Below, in pieces: positions 42,659 to 54,299 of a stretch of DNA of 64,000 nucleotides (position 1 is its first letter; every line of letters starts with the position of its first letter). This DNA comes from Macrolepiota albuminosa (taxonomy: Eukaryota; Basidiomycota; Agaricomycetes; Agaricales; Agaricaceae): NCBI GenBank assembly GCA_027475525.1, contig JAMWFC010000113.1, positions 1,662,001 through 1,726,000 of the forward strand, read 5' to 3'. The notes under the pieces are model-generated. The model ran no database searches and was not told the DNA's origin. It worked only from the letters and a program-made list of their open reading frames with translations. The position numbers and the translations under genes were made by a program.

Positions 42659-45231
42659 TCAGTGAGCAAACCTGAAATCTAAGCGCCTGTTTCCGATGTC
42701 CTTTGTTTTCGTGAGATATTCCTCTTTTTCCTGCGAGGATTTTGTTAACACTGAAAGAAACCAGAATAGAACCGCGAAGCCACATACTCGAGTGGTCATG
42801 GAGTTCCAAATGTTTTCGCGTTGCTTGTTTCGCCACACGTAATACACTTTGATAGAGGGATACATGATAAAAATATTGAACAACGTAATGCTGATGAGCA
42901 CTATGTTCCCGCGACGGTCTGGTGGAGATCCCATAGTCAACACAGGAGACAATTAAGTAAACATAAATTTCAGAAAATTGAGCTTACACATGGGCGCATC
43001 ATCCTTGCGGTAGATTTGATTTGCTATTACTGCAGAAGCTTGAACAAACATATTATAGAGCGAAGCGTTAACCGTTCTACTAGCCACGGAGCCGGAGTTA
43101 CGGGAGCACCATGCAACCTGAATCGGATGTGTGTATCTGGCTCAAAAACAGGGTTGAATAAATGTGACTAGGTTATTGTTATGACTCACGGGTAGGAGAG
43201 CAACCCAGAAACCAGTCCCTATGATATATCAGACCAGCCGATGTGCATAGGAAAAGGGGATGTACAAAGAAAATCCATTGGTTGGGTTCATCACGTAGTG
43301 TATAGATGGCAACCAGGAAGGGCAATGCCCACATATTCTCCGTACTTGCCACCCACGTTCGATCATTGACAGACTCGGAAAGGAGTGTGATGAGAAACAT
43401 TGTAAGCATTCCCGCCACGCTTGACGGGATGGTCAGAAGATTGGTTTGGAAAGTGCTGAAGCTAAAATGAGGACCATGAGCAAAGTAAATCGTAATAGAC
43501 TGAGGGTATCTCACCCAGTGTTCCGAAGCAAAAGGGAAAGGTAGGTGGTGGGTGTTGTAACGGGAATACCGAACATCAAGCCACTCGTATGTTTCGTGAA
43601 TTTCCCGGAAATGCATCGTGAACCTATAGGTAACTTACGCAATATAGAGAGGCCACAAGTCGTAGTCAAGGACAGCTGTCCATAGACGCTTGATAGTCAA
43701 GCCTTCACGATTATGCATGTCTCCCTGTTAATTTTATATAAGAACAGACAGATGCGGATTTATGCAGGCATACCTTAGTCGGGTCATCTCGAAGTACGCG
43801 ATTGACGGCGATAATTTCTTCTCTTTCAGTGAACCAGCCCTTCGGGCGGAACCAAGTTTTCGTCTGCGTAGGAGAAGGTGGCATTTGAAAGAAAGTGAGA
43901 AGGCCCACAATCAAGGTGATAAAGCCTCTAAACACCAAGTTAACGAATGCCTGAGGAAGATGAATAAGGCGGACTCGACAAGAAAAAGCCACCTGGCTCA
44001 TGTTATTGATGAGCCATTTACGAAGAATCAGATTCGGGATGGCATACCTCCAGCCAGCCTTGCCCGCCACACCTCTCATGTGTAGAACTCCAAATGCGAT
44101 GAAACTAGCCATGATACTACATGCATTCATTGATATCCAAAATATCGATAGGCGGATGGGTAACTCGTTTTTGGTGTAGAAATCTGACCGGTGGTTAATA
44201 AGCCACAGAGGGAAAAACCAGGCAGACACACAGGATAAGTAGAGAATAAGATCAGGTATAAACCTATGGTAGATATGAATGGCATGTCATAAGAACCTAG
44301 CTGAGACCGGTTACACACCCTCCTTGCAAGAAACTAGATAACGTTAGCTCTGTCCGTCATTAGGCAAATAGAAGCTGCGTACCCAAGAAGTGCTCTGGTA
44401 GCAAGGAATGAGGAGCGTCCCGTGAGGAAGAACTGGAAGAGAGTTACGATGGCCCAGAGGCACATTTGGATAGGAATCCAGCGATCAGGCCCCAACTGTA
44501 CAAAGTCATCTGTCAAAATTCCAGAGCCGATAAGGCCTTTCTTACACGTTTTGACACCATCTGAGAGGGTAATTCAGCACAAAGAAAGGCTATACGAAAG
44601 ATGGAATTCCCCAAGTTGAAGTCTGAAAAATTAACCAAGTAGATGCGAATTATTTCCACACTGTCGAGCATGATAACGTACCATTTGTGCTCATTCTTAA
44701 ATCGGGAAGAAAGTTGTCTGAATTGACTTGGGTTAAGTTGTTACGATCTAGATTGAGCGCGGAGAAACTGATGGCAGCTGAGGGAAATTTGGCACAGTAC
44801 GTCGAAATGGTAGGACCCACTTACCCCACAGCAAAACCTTCAAATCAAGCTTTTTAACAAGTGCCTAAGAACGGCATCGTCATCTACCGGCTAGCGCAGA
44901 GTTAATGATGTACCTTCTCTTCACGCCACGTCCAGCGAGCCTTGGTATCAAAACGGTGTATATTCTCGTAGTCTGCCTTTGGCCAATAGTGCTTTCCGAG
45001 GTCTGGATCGTCATAGATAGACCGACGGGTAGCTATGGAATCGAGGTCGAGTGGTTGTGTTCGGCCGAAAAGCCAGTTAGTGAATTTGAAGGGCTTTGGC
45101 TCGGCATCGACCAAGTCATCATTCCAGACAGCAGAGGATTCGACTTGAGTAACCCCCTTGTTCAAGGACGACGCAGACGAATTAGCAGGTATTGTTTTAG
45201 GAGGAAAATCACAGACAGGCCCAGACGACAT
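42659..45231 (-). CDS. Major facilitator superfamily transporter, Dal5/allantoate permease (anion:cation symporter) type
   Basis: Seventeen exons (complement): 45231-44914, 44849-44825, 44777-44682, 44622-44546, 44495-44383, 44333-44319, 44263-44232, 44183-44048, 43992-43975, 43927-43774, 43724-43639, 43583-43515, 43461-43266, 43218-43190, 43136-42988, 42918-42788, 42730-42659; 571 aa, in frame at every junction. Signature stretches of the family: [68 protein letters not shown], and near the end [20 protein letters not shown]. It should have 12 membrane helices with a cytosolic ~100-residue N-terminus. Substrates in this family are small organic anions or vitamins (allantoate, nicotinate, pantothenate); which one is unknown. 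Exons of 15 and 18 nt are unusual. Confidence 0.9.
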
Positions 45232-46576
45232 CACGGGAGAATGGGCAGGAAATTCAGGTAAAAGTCAATACCTCTCTCGCTGTGTTTTTTGTACCTGTTC
45301 TTAAGGCAATGTCGAAACAGACAATGACACGAGAAAAAAGCCGAGAAGCACGCCATTCGAGTCTACTTCGACGTGCGCAAGGCGAGTAATCACAGTGGTT
45401 AACGGCATTTGGTCACAGGACCTGCACCGATAAGCGTTATTGAGATAACGCACACGAAGCACACTATGGCGCAAGAGTTGTCCACGGTTGATATAGCAAT
45501 GTCTAATTCAAGAGTGCTATCGACGACTTACTGACAAATCTTGAGAGATGTTTGATACTTAATGAGGTCTTGGTGTGCACAACGCGGCATTAAGGAATCA
45601 ATTGAGTATTGGGCAGAAAGAAAGAATCAAACCTAGTCCTCTACAGATAGTAAGTAGGATGGAATGAACGGAACAGCGAAATTCAAATACTGAATCTGTA
45701 TCGGCGCGTCCACTTTTACGTAAAAACTCAGCTGGATCAGGCAAACTAGATTGGTGCAAAGTAATAAAAAGAACATCCCTCAACTTTTCTTCAGAATACA
45801 GGATATCACTTTCCATATCATAAAGCCAACCCATTTTATCAAGGAACTGACATGCTCTTCACTCATCAAGATGTGGCAAATCCAGTTGCACTTCTTCATG
45901 AATATATTCAAGCACGAGACAAATTACATGGTTTAAGAAAAACATTATTCATTCGCCATGAATGGTTCTCTCCCAGCAAGACCTTGATTTGAATCGAAAT
46001 TCTTCTTCTTCATAGACAAGGAATACAGTGGCAGGAAGTACGAAATTAATAATTATGCAAGCTTGGAAATTTCAGAAGATATAATAAAAGCGCTCAGTCG
46101 ATAAGAAGCATCAATGACTCGCCTCTTTTCACGTTTCAACAGCTCCTCGCCTACAACTTTTTCCACCACCACGATCCCCATCTCTTCTCTCCTTCAATAG
46201 CTCTCGTCTCGTCTCGTCACCTTGCAGAAAAAATATAAAAAGTGATCGCTTGCAAGACATCATTTTATGAAATGATCACTGGTGATAATCATTTTTCGTG
46301 CTATAAACCGTCCTATCATCTTTGAATCGGATACGTATGAGTAGAGGTGTATAGGTAAAACTTGGCTGGACGCGATGTTAGAGCTGGGGTTCGACAACGA
46401 ACCTCAATCTTCATAGCTCTTCTGCATCACCTAACGGGTGAACTCACCGCTGCTATATGATGCAGCAGATTCCTTCATTCCCACACCACAAACTGATCCC
46501 AAAGAGAGAAGTACCTAGACCCATGCTTCGCTGGCGACGATTCACGATCTATATCTGGGGATAGAGTGGTCGTGAT
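45232..46576. other. Intergenic region
   Basis: About 1.35 kb, AT-rich around 45750-46300, without a supported gene. It includes the MFS promoter side. Confidence 0.4.
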
Positions 46577-48541
46577 CTAAACAACGGTTGTTGGAAAGAA
46601 CGCAGCAGGTTTGACGGCCAGAGGCTTCTCGAGGATAGGCAACCTCTCCGCAGAATCGGTATTCCAGCGCAGAACAATTTGTCGTGCTTGAGGAGACCAA
46701 TGAATGTGCCAAACATTCTTCTGGTCTTGCTGTTGCTGTCGAAACAATTTTCGTATCGTGAGAAGCTGCAAAGTTGGGTCTGGTTCTTGCACAAAATTCA
46801 AGACAATGTGTTTTTCGATCGGAAGAGGGCTGTACGTCGTCGAGAAGTGATCCACATGCGCCTTAGACAGCATTGTAGTTGTGCAATATTTCGATTGCCC
46901 ATTGTGCCGACCAAATCCAAAGGTCGACACGTCCTGTCGAACCGAAAAATCGACCAACCTCTGGATCGACCTGCTGTTCAATGGGCAAATATGAAGGCAT
47001 TGTGGCGTACAACGCGCACTTGAACGAATTCTGGTGCACCAGACCAACTGGTGATGAGGATTGACTTTGACTCAATTCAGCATAAGGAAGCGATTGAATG
47101 TATTGCTGGATGAATTTGTGAAAGTCAGGAAGTCTGTCGGCCGGAATTCTCCAGGTCCTAAGGAGTGCGAAATGAATAAAGGGCGAGGCGAAGGTCCACC
47201 CATTCCCATTGGATGTGATGCAGAAGCTGGTCAAGAGAAAAGCGATGGCTTCATCGTGTCGTGGCCTGAACAAGGACTTCTTGAGGAAACCGCCCTGCAG
47301 CAGAAACATTTGCATCACCTCGAGCAAATAAGGCACTTTGCTGGCTGCGAGAAAACCGATTGTTGGTATTGTGCGGACATTCAAAAGGTCTTCGAAGGCA
47401 TGCTCAGTGATGAAAATGAGGGATTGAATTTCATCAGCAGGTGCCTGCGCGAGCGCTTTCCGGAGATTGTGCGAAGCAGAGTTCTCATCAAGAAACTGGA
47501 GAAGATGGGTCACGAGGCCAATGTGACCACCGAGGAAGCTGCGAATGTAATCATGGCAGCTTCATGCCAATGGTGCCATTGTTGAACCGGTCAACCATCA
47601 CATTGAACTCCTCGTCGTCCAAATGGATTGTAGGAAAGTCCAGAGTGGGTATGGGGATCGGAGACGAGAGAATACGTTTGTGGGTGCGGATCAAAGATGG
47701 CCCCTCTCCGTAGACACCGAGCATGAGAATGTAAAGGGATTTGTTGAAGGTGTGACCAGCTACGCGCTTCAGTTCTCCCCAGAACGAATGCTTCTCATCA
47801 ATGCAGTTGAGAGTTTGCGCTTCGTCGATGATTATAAGTGTTGTTTCTTGTTTCTTGGCAAGTTTGCCTTGTTCAAGAAGTATCGCATGATTCGTGAAGA
47901 TCTGGTCCGGTGCTGTAGATGGATCGCGATACATCCCAAGATCTATGAAGTATGTGTCTCTGAAGTAGAATGCGTACCACTCCTCCACTTGTTCAGCGAT
48001 GAATGTCTTGTCACATGCTGGTGGGGCACGGATCCGCACGACCTTCTCAAACATCAATTTCTTGAGGATGCTCATGATTGCACGTGTGCGATATATATAT
48101 GGTACGGCTCGAGTGGAGTGGGGAGGAATAGGCGTAGCTGGCAGTGTTATGTGCAGTCGAGCATGATATATGACACCATCAATGAGTTGCTCATTCTCTT
48201 CGATTGCGTTTCCTTGAGCATCATAAAATCAATGGCAGCTCGTGCAGGAAGCTGGAGCTTTTTAATGACATTGAGACTTCTCGACAAATCTCTTCGAGGC
48301 CTATGATGGTCAGAGTCACATTGATTTGCAGAGCTTTGTAATCGATGCATTGAAAGTCTGCGTCAGAAATACTGGTCTTGCCTTGATGTGAGTCTACCAT
48401 CACCATAAAATGTTCATGGCCATTTCGGGCTGTTGCGACCGGACCCAGGTGATGGGCCGTGTACCATTGAGAAAGACATACTTGAAATTTTTTGGCTGTG
48501 GGTCGTCGGTCTATGAAACGAGGAGCGTTGGAGAAACCCAA
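46577..48541 (-). pseudogene. Crinkler-RHS-like P-loop NTPase / restriction-endonuclease-fold gene, decayed
   Basis: Pieces in three frames line up in order on the minus strand: an N-terminal piece (48541-48221), a P-loop region (48075-47551) with a degraded Walker A (APPACDKT instead of GxxxxGKT) and a Walker B-like LIIIDEAQ, then a C-terminal piece (47513-46577) with a RVDLWIWSAQWAIEIL stretch that looks like the D...ExL core of a PD-(D/E)xK nuclease. No splice sites explain the frame changes near 47550 and near 46875, so frameshifts are likely. This layout matches fungal Crinkler-RHS-type proteins, which are proposed effectors or conflict toxins. As it stands the gene is broken. An upstream exon (48776-48594) is possible. 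Family assignment is tentative. Confidence 0.5.
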
Positions 48542-48925
48542 GACGCAGATAACGAAAGATCTGCATTTGATACAGGCCTGGCGACGTGCTCGATCATTGT
48601 CTCACCATGAAGGAAGCTTGGACCGCTTCAGCGATGATTTGATCTTCAACAGGTGAGTCAACCTTAAGAAGAGGGCTCTGTCCTGGTGATGATGCCTGCC
48701 TCAACCCGGGGACAAATTTAAAAGCCCGCAAAGCCTTTGATCGACCCTTTGAGCAGTCAGCACGTGACACAATCACTCACGTCGATTTGAGAGCTTCAAC
48801 TTGTTCCAGGTAGCCAACTTTCTTCTATATATTGCCTGCGTTAGCGGTTTAAATTCAAGTTTCTTGACTCGCACGAATCTGTGCCGAGGCTGTCACGTTT
48901 TCCACTAACATAATCCTGATTCAGA

Positions 48926-51900
48926 ATGCATTTCACCAAACCATCCTGGGTCATGCACAAGGACAGTGCAAAAAGCGACGCGAATGCAAAACGGCTGTCA
49001 ATATTTTCCGTTCATGTCCACCCAGACGGTTCACGTATTGCGACGGGCGGACTGGACGCCAAAATCCGCATATGGAGCACAAAACCGATTCTCCATCCAG
49101 CATCTGAAGCTTCCGGCAAGCCACCCAAATCACTTTGTACTCTTACTATGCATACGGGCCCGGTATTGGTGGTACGGTGGGCGCATTCTGGCAGGTGGCT
49201 TGCAAGTGGAAGTGACGATGAGATAGTTATGATTTGGGACCTTGACCCGTGAGTAAGCCTTTGCTTTTTCAGTGTCATCAATTCTTTAAATCTCTTCAGA
49301 AATGCTCGGGGAAAGGTCTGGGGCTCGGATGAAGTAAACGTTGAAGGATGGAAACCTCTGAAACGGCTACCTGGGCACGAGAGTGGTGAGCAAATTTATG
49401 TGCTCCTAGCAATGTAATTAAAGGGGTATAGATGTGACTGACGTGGCATGGGCTCCTGGGGACCGATACCTTGCATCAGTAGGTCTTGACTCTCAGATTC
49501 TCATTTGGTGTGGTTACACATTAGGTGAGGACTTGAAAGTCATCTGAGGTGACATGTAGTTTATTACTGTTCAGAGCGTCTCAGAAAGCTTGACCAGCAT
49601 CAAGGCTTTGTCAAGGGTGTCTGCTGGGATCCCGTTGGAGAGTTTCTAGCCACTCAATCAGATGATCGATCCGTCAAAATCTGGCGGACAACAGACTGGA
49701 TTATGGAAGCTGAGGTGACGAAACCATTTGAAGATTCACCAGGAAGCACATTCTTTCGAAGACTCAGGTTGGTGATGAGTTCTGACGAGAAGTCCGATAC
49801 TAACACTCCCCAGTTGGTCGCCTGATGGTGCACACATCACCGCGTCCAATGCCACAAACAATAAAGGCTTTGTATTCATTGCTGCCGTCATCACCCGCAA
49901 CTCGTGGACGTCGGAGATCAGCCTAGTCGGTCACGAGAACACAGTTGAAGTTGCAGCTTACAATCCTCATATATTTTTGCGCAATATGAATGAAAAGGTT
50001 TCGACCTCAAACATATGCTCAGTGGTCGCGCTCGGAGCCGACGATCGCTCCGTCTCTATTTGGCAGACCAAATCTGCGCGGCCACTAATCGTTGCAAAAG
50101 AGGTGTTTGAACGGCAAATCATGGATCTCAGTTGGTAAGTCCTCGACAATCTATGCTCAACCTCAATTATTGACAAATACAGGTCTTGGGATGGTCTTAC
50201 ACTTTACGCTGCATCTTCTGACGGGACAATTGCGGTGTTTAGCTTCGATCCCGAAGAGATGGAAGGAATCGCTCCCCACCCCGTACAGGAACAATATTTG
50301 ACCAAATTTGGCTTCACTCCGGCACCAGTCCCCGAGGGTTATTCGCATGTATCAACCAAAGGATCTTCCCAATTATCTTCCTCAGCTCAGCAACAATCTC
50401 AATCGTCTGATTTCAGTCAGGTCTACGGCGGTGGCGAGCGCATAAACGTTCTCGTCGCAAAGCGTAGCAACAAGAAGCGAGCAAATCTTATGACCCAATC
50501 CAGCACGATCCCTTCAGCCAGTACTTCTACTCCAGTCAACGGTATCGCAGGCTCCTCAGGAAAATCTGCACCCATCTCTAAGCGCAAGCACTCACTTAAC
50601 TCGTTCCCACCGCCATCTGAACAGCCATTTGATGCACCTGAAGGCTGGTCACGCCACGAAGACGTTAGTATGGACTTGGATGTACCTATCGACTCGCTGG
50701 ATACGCCGGCAATAGACGGGCGTTCAGGAAAACGCAAGGCTAGTGTGCTAGATATCTTGGATGATGGGAAGCAGGTGAAGGCAAGGACGCTGGGTGGAGA
50801 TCGGGTCAGAGATCATGTCGTGGCGAAGGAAATCACTCATCATGCTGCAACGATGGGTGGGATGGAAGTTCCAGATGCTCGGGGAGGACATGCGGGACCG
50901 AGTCTTCCTATGTCTCCACTATTGACGGTGTTAAGCACGAGAGTTGAGGGCAGTGATGAAGTTCTTGAGGCGAGAAATTCCGAGACTGATGGTGTGCGAA
51001 ATGTCTGTGTTCTGTGAGCCATGGCTGATGTTAACAGGCCCGACGGAACTCATGTTCATTGACGGGAAACAAACGCGGTGGCTTGACTATTTGCCATCTC
51101 CTGCAGTAAGTGTCAGAGCGACACCGACTTTTTGCGCTGTTGCCATGTTGGACGGATCTGTAAATGTTTATTCATATACCGGGCGGAGGTATGTAATGAT
51201 TGACTGTTGAAAAACCGTTATCGAGCTTTCAGGTTCATGCCCTCACTGGCTCTCGGAGCTCCAGCCGCGTTCATGGAAGTTAAGGATTATGTTCTCATGA
51301 TAATAACCACGACTGGTCAGCTATTTTCATGGTAGGATCACCAGACCACGCGACGCCCCTCATCATCTCACATACATTGGTTAGGGATATCAAGAAACAG
51401 TCTTCAGTTTTCCCGCCTCTATCAGTCGCCCCTCTTCTCTCGTCTCCAAACCACACAATCACTGCTGTGTCCGTCCGGCCCAACGGTGCTCCTGTCATTA
51501 ACTGTTCCAACGGCGTTGTCTATTCTTATGACTCAGCGTTCATGACTTGGGTGAAGCTGAGCGAGCGGTGGTGGTCCGAGGGTTCGGACGCCTGGCCAAA
51601 CCGCTCGCGTAATTCATCAACCCAGTCAAGCAACCGTGGTATCATATCGTCTGTCGAGAGTAGTATCAGTGGTGCTCCTGACGATAATGTACCTGCCAAG
51701 GCTAGGCCGACATGGTGGAGCACGGCACTCACGCTAGGCCATTTGGAGACGCGGCTTAACGCAACGAAGCTTCTTGACAGCCCGCATGAATACAAGCAAG
51801 CGCTTCTATTGTATGCCAAGAAGATTGCAGATGAAAGCTTCAGAGCGAAGGCGGAGGAGCTTATCAAGGAACTCTATGGCCCGATTTATCAGTGCGTGTG

Positions 51901-52162
51901 CCATTCTTTGCCATCCCGTATCGGGCTTTTGAATTATTCTCTTTTGACAGTCGCCCTGGCCGTGAAGAAATTTGTACTTCAACAGTTGTCGGGCTATCGA
52001 AGCGAGATCTTCTCAAGGACGTGCTGTCAATATTCAGTTTGTCCTGATCGCTCCTTTCAATATTGTCCTCGCTTACATCCGTTGATAGTTAGAAGCAAGA
52101 CCCTAACCAAGCTTGGGATGGACTGGCAAGATCTCTTGAAGAGATCATCTAGTGACGAATAA
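48926..52162 (+). CDS. HIR1: Histone chaperone subunit HIR1 (HIRA)
   Basis: Eleven exons: 48926-49248, 49300-49385, 49432-49524, 49575-49767, 49814-50134, 50183-50991, 51038-51188, 51233-51331, 51385-51891, 51951-52036, 52089-52162; 913 aa. The N-terminal WD40 propeller opens with FSVHVHPDGSRIATGGLDAK, then GPVLVVRWAHSGRWLASGSDD, HESDVTDVAWAPGDRYLASV, HQGFVKGVCWDPVGEFLATQ and FRRLSWSPDGAHITAS. A disordered basic linker carries the B-domain-like region; a second conserved C-terminal part (TELMFIDGKQTRWLDYL, ALGAPAAFMEVKDYVLMI, LGHLETRLNATKLLDSP) is the Hira domain. It deposits H3-H4 independently of replication with Hir2/3 and Asf1. The final exon's acceptor has an alternative, so the last ~25 residues are less certain. 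Confidence 0.93.
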
Positions 52163-53053
52163 GTTGTCATAAGGTATTGACTTCTTATCAATCCCTGCTA
52201 TCTGTATGTGTATCATGGTGGGCTCTGCACTAGCTGCTTTGGACTCTGCTAATGCTCTGTGTACAGAGGTAAAATCGATTGCATTTTGGCTTCTCATGCT
52301 TGACTTGAAAATTCGTAGAATTCACATAAGTCCTTCATCTGTCTCGTCTGTTGGGTTCCACTTCCGTTAGAATTAGTCCTAGCATCGAAATTCGGCATGT
52401 CCATGTTTGAGGCAATGTCTTCCGGCTGTACCTTTGCCGGTATTGTCGCAGAGACTCCGTTTTCGACATCATCAAGGATGCAGAGAACTTGTCCATTCTC
52501 CCGTCAAGTCTGTGTCATTATTGGTAGCATCATTATGGGCCTCCTCTCAAAACCGCCGCTTGCCTCCGTACTCTGTATCTTTGTTTTTTTGAAAAAAAAA
52601 AAAAAAAAATTGGAAGACTTACCTTAAAACTCTGACAATCCATGCATTCGAGCAGCATCTTCAGCTTACCCTCTCATCTAGCACATCGTTTCTTATTGTT
52701 CTGGCTCAGCTTTCTTGAATGTCTTTTCGCCGCTCTTCCTTTTCAGTCAGTACAGCCTATCTGGTTGCTTTGACCGATACACACGTGAGTCATGCTGTAA
52801 TTGGATTTGGTGCTACTTCCCTCTCCCTGTTCAGAGAGGCAGTGGTGTACAGCAGCCAAAGATGGTTTTCAATTGTGATGAACTACCATGGGCCCTGCAC
52901 GTGACGTAGTGGGGCAGCGCGATCAGACGCTGGGGGCAGCAATCGGGGGCAGCAATCGGGAACGCATGAGTGACTTTAATAAGAAGGAATCACAGACATC
53001 TTCCACTTGTCCAAAATTTACCATCCAGTTGCTTACCAATCGGCCCATCCTTA
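52163..53053. other. Intergenic region with a poly(A)-like run
   Basis: About 890 bp. A run of 17 A lies near 52593-52609. Short frames (52397-52627, 52719-52904) have no known motif. No gene is called. Confidence 0.4.
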
Positions 53054-54299
53054 ATGTCGGGAATTGTAATTCGTGAGGTACGTCTCATTGATGTGGGCCG
53101 TGGCTAAAGTGTTGTGTTGTTTCTGAATTTACCAGGTTGTGAGGAATGTCTGGACATTTTCTTGGTAAGACTCAAAATATAACAGAGGTTTGTCCGTGAC
53201 ATGCAGTGTAGTCCCTTTGCACGTTTTGGGTTCATCCCTATCGGGGGACGTTCGACAGCCATCAAGTTGAAGAGCGGAGACGTTTGGATATTGGCGTCTA
53301 CCTCTCTGGAGCCAGAAATCAGAGCGAAAATTCGCGAATTGGGGGTCGTAAAGTGCGTCACAGTCAAAGACCCTTCTGGCAAAATCTTTCTTCTGAGTTT
53401 TTACGCAGGTATATCGTCAGTCCAGACGCCGTGCACTACCTGTTCCTTAGTAGGCATTGTTCGGTAGTGTCTGCGTTCCTGTGGCCAATGATATGACAGG
53501 GGAGTACAAGAATGCGTACCCGGAGGCCAAGCTGCTAGCCCCCGCAGAAGTTGTTGATCGTCTTCAGGACCTAAAGTTCGACGGAGGTGAGATTGTACAA
53601 GGAGATATGATTCGTTTTACTCTCTAAGTATTCCTTCCTAGCTTGGGGCAGAGACTCTTCGAACACATTGTACGGTTTTGAAGACGAGGCATGTTCAACT
53701 TGTCACCCTCAGTGCTTGACTGGCTGACCCGCTCGAGACAGATCAAATCATGGTGTGATACCTAATCATTCAGACTGCACTCCCGTTGTTGACTATGTTC
53801 CTTTGCAGTTTTTTCTCTGGTTTCAAGAACAAAGATATTGCATTCCTGCATGTCGAAAGCAAGGTCTTGATCGAGGCGGATCTTCTGTTCAATCTTCCGG
53901 CAACAGAACAGGTATGTTCTCTAAGATTACTTTGACATGTTAACAGGATTATCGTTTTCAGTATTCCAAGTCGTCGTTGCCCAGAGTTCCTTTCATCAGT
54001 GGGCTTTCGCCCTATACATGGTTTCAATCAAGGATGATGTGGAGCTTAGGTGTGGATAAAGAGTGCGTCATCTCATGCTTTAACTCTTCTATATTATCAT
54101 TCTTTTGCAGAGCTATGAAAAATGATGCCAGAACTGTTGCAAGCTGGGACTTTGAGAAGATCATCCCTTGTCATGGGGTATGCAGAGTATGCGAAATGAG
54201 GTTTCTATCATGCTTGCTAACTGGACAAAACAGAATGTCATTGAGGCTGATGGGAAGAAGGCTTGGGAGGGGGTTTACAAGTTTTATCTCGAAGACTGA
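53054..54299 (+). CDS. Metallo-beta-lactamase-like (DUF4336-type) protein
   Basis: Eleven short exons: 53054-53077, 53136-53164, 53212-53352, 53409-53449, 53500-53586, 53642-53688, 53742-53752 (11 nt), 53809-53911, 53962-54062, 54111-54177, 54234-54299; 238 aa. Splicing gives VVRNVWTFSCPFARFGFIPI, GGRSTAIKLKSGDVWILAST, YIVSPDAVHYLFL, AYPEAKLLAP, LIEADLLFNLPATEQYSKS, WSLGVDKEAMKNDARTVASW and IIPCHGNVIEADGKKAW. This is a fungal family with a metallo-beta-lactamase-like fold in which most zinc ligands are replaced; a late D (EADLL) and HG (PCHG) remain. Activity is unknown. The intron at 53689-53741 has a GC donor. Confidence 0.85.

Noticed and set aside
52397..52627. 76-codon frame ending in a Lys run near a poly(A) stretch, as a possible processed pseudogene
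   Set aside because: No target duplication or recognisable parent gene is visible; the A-run alone is not enough.
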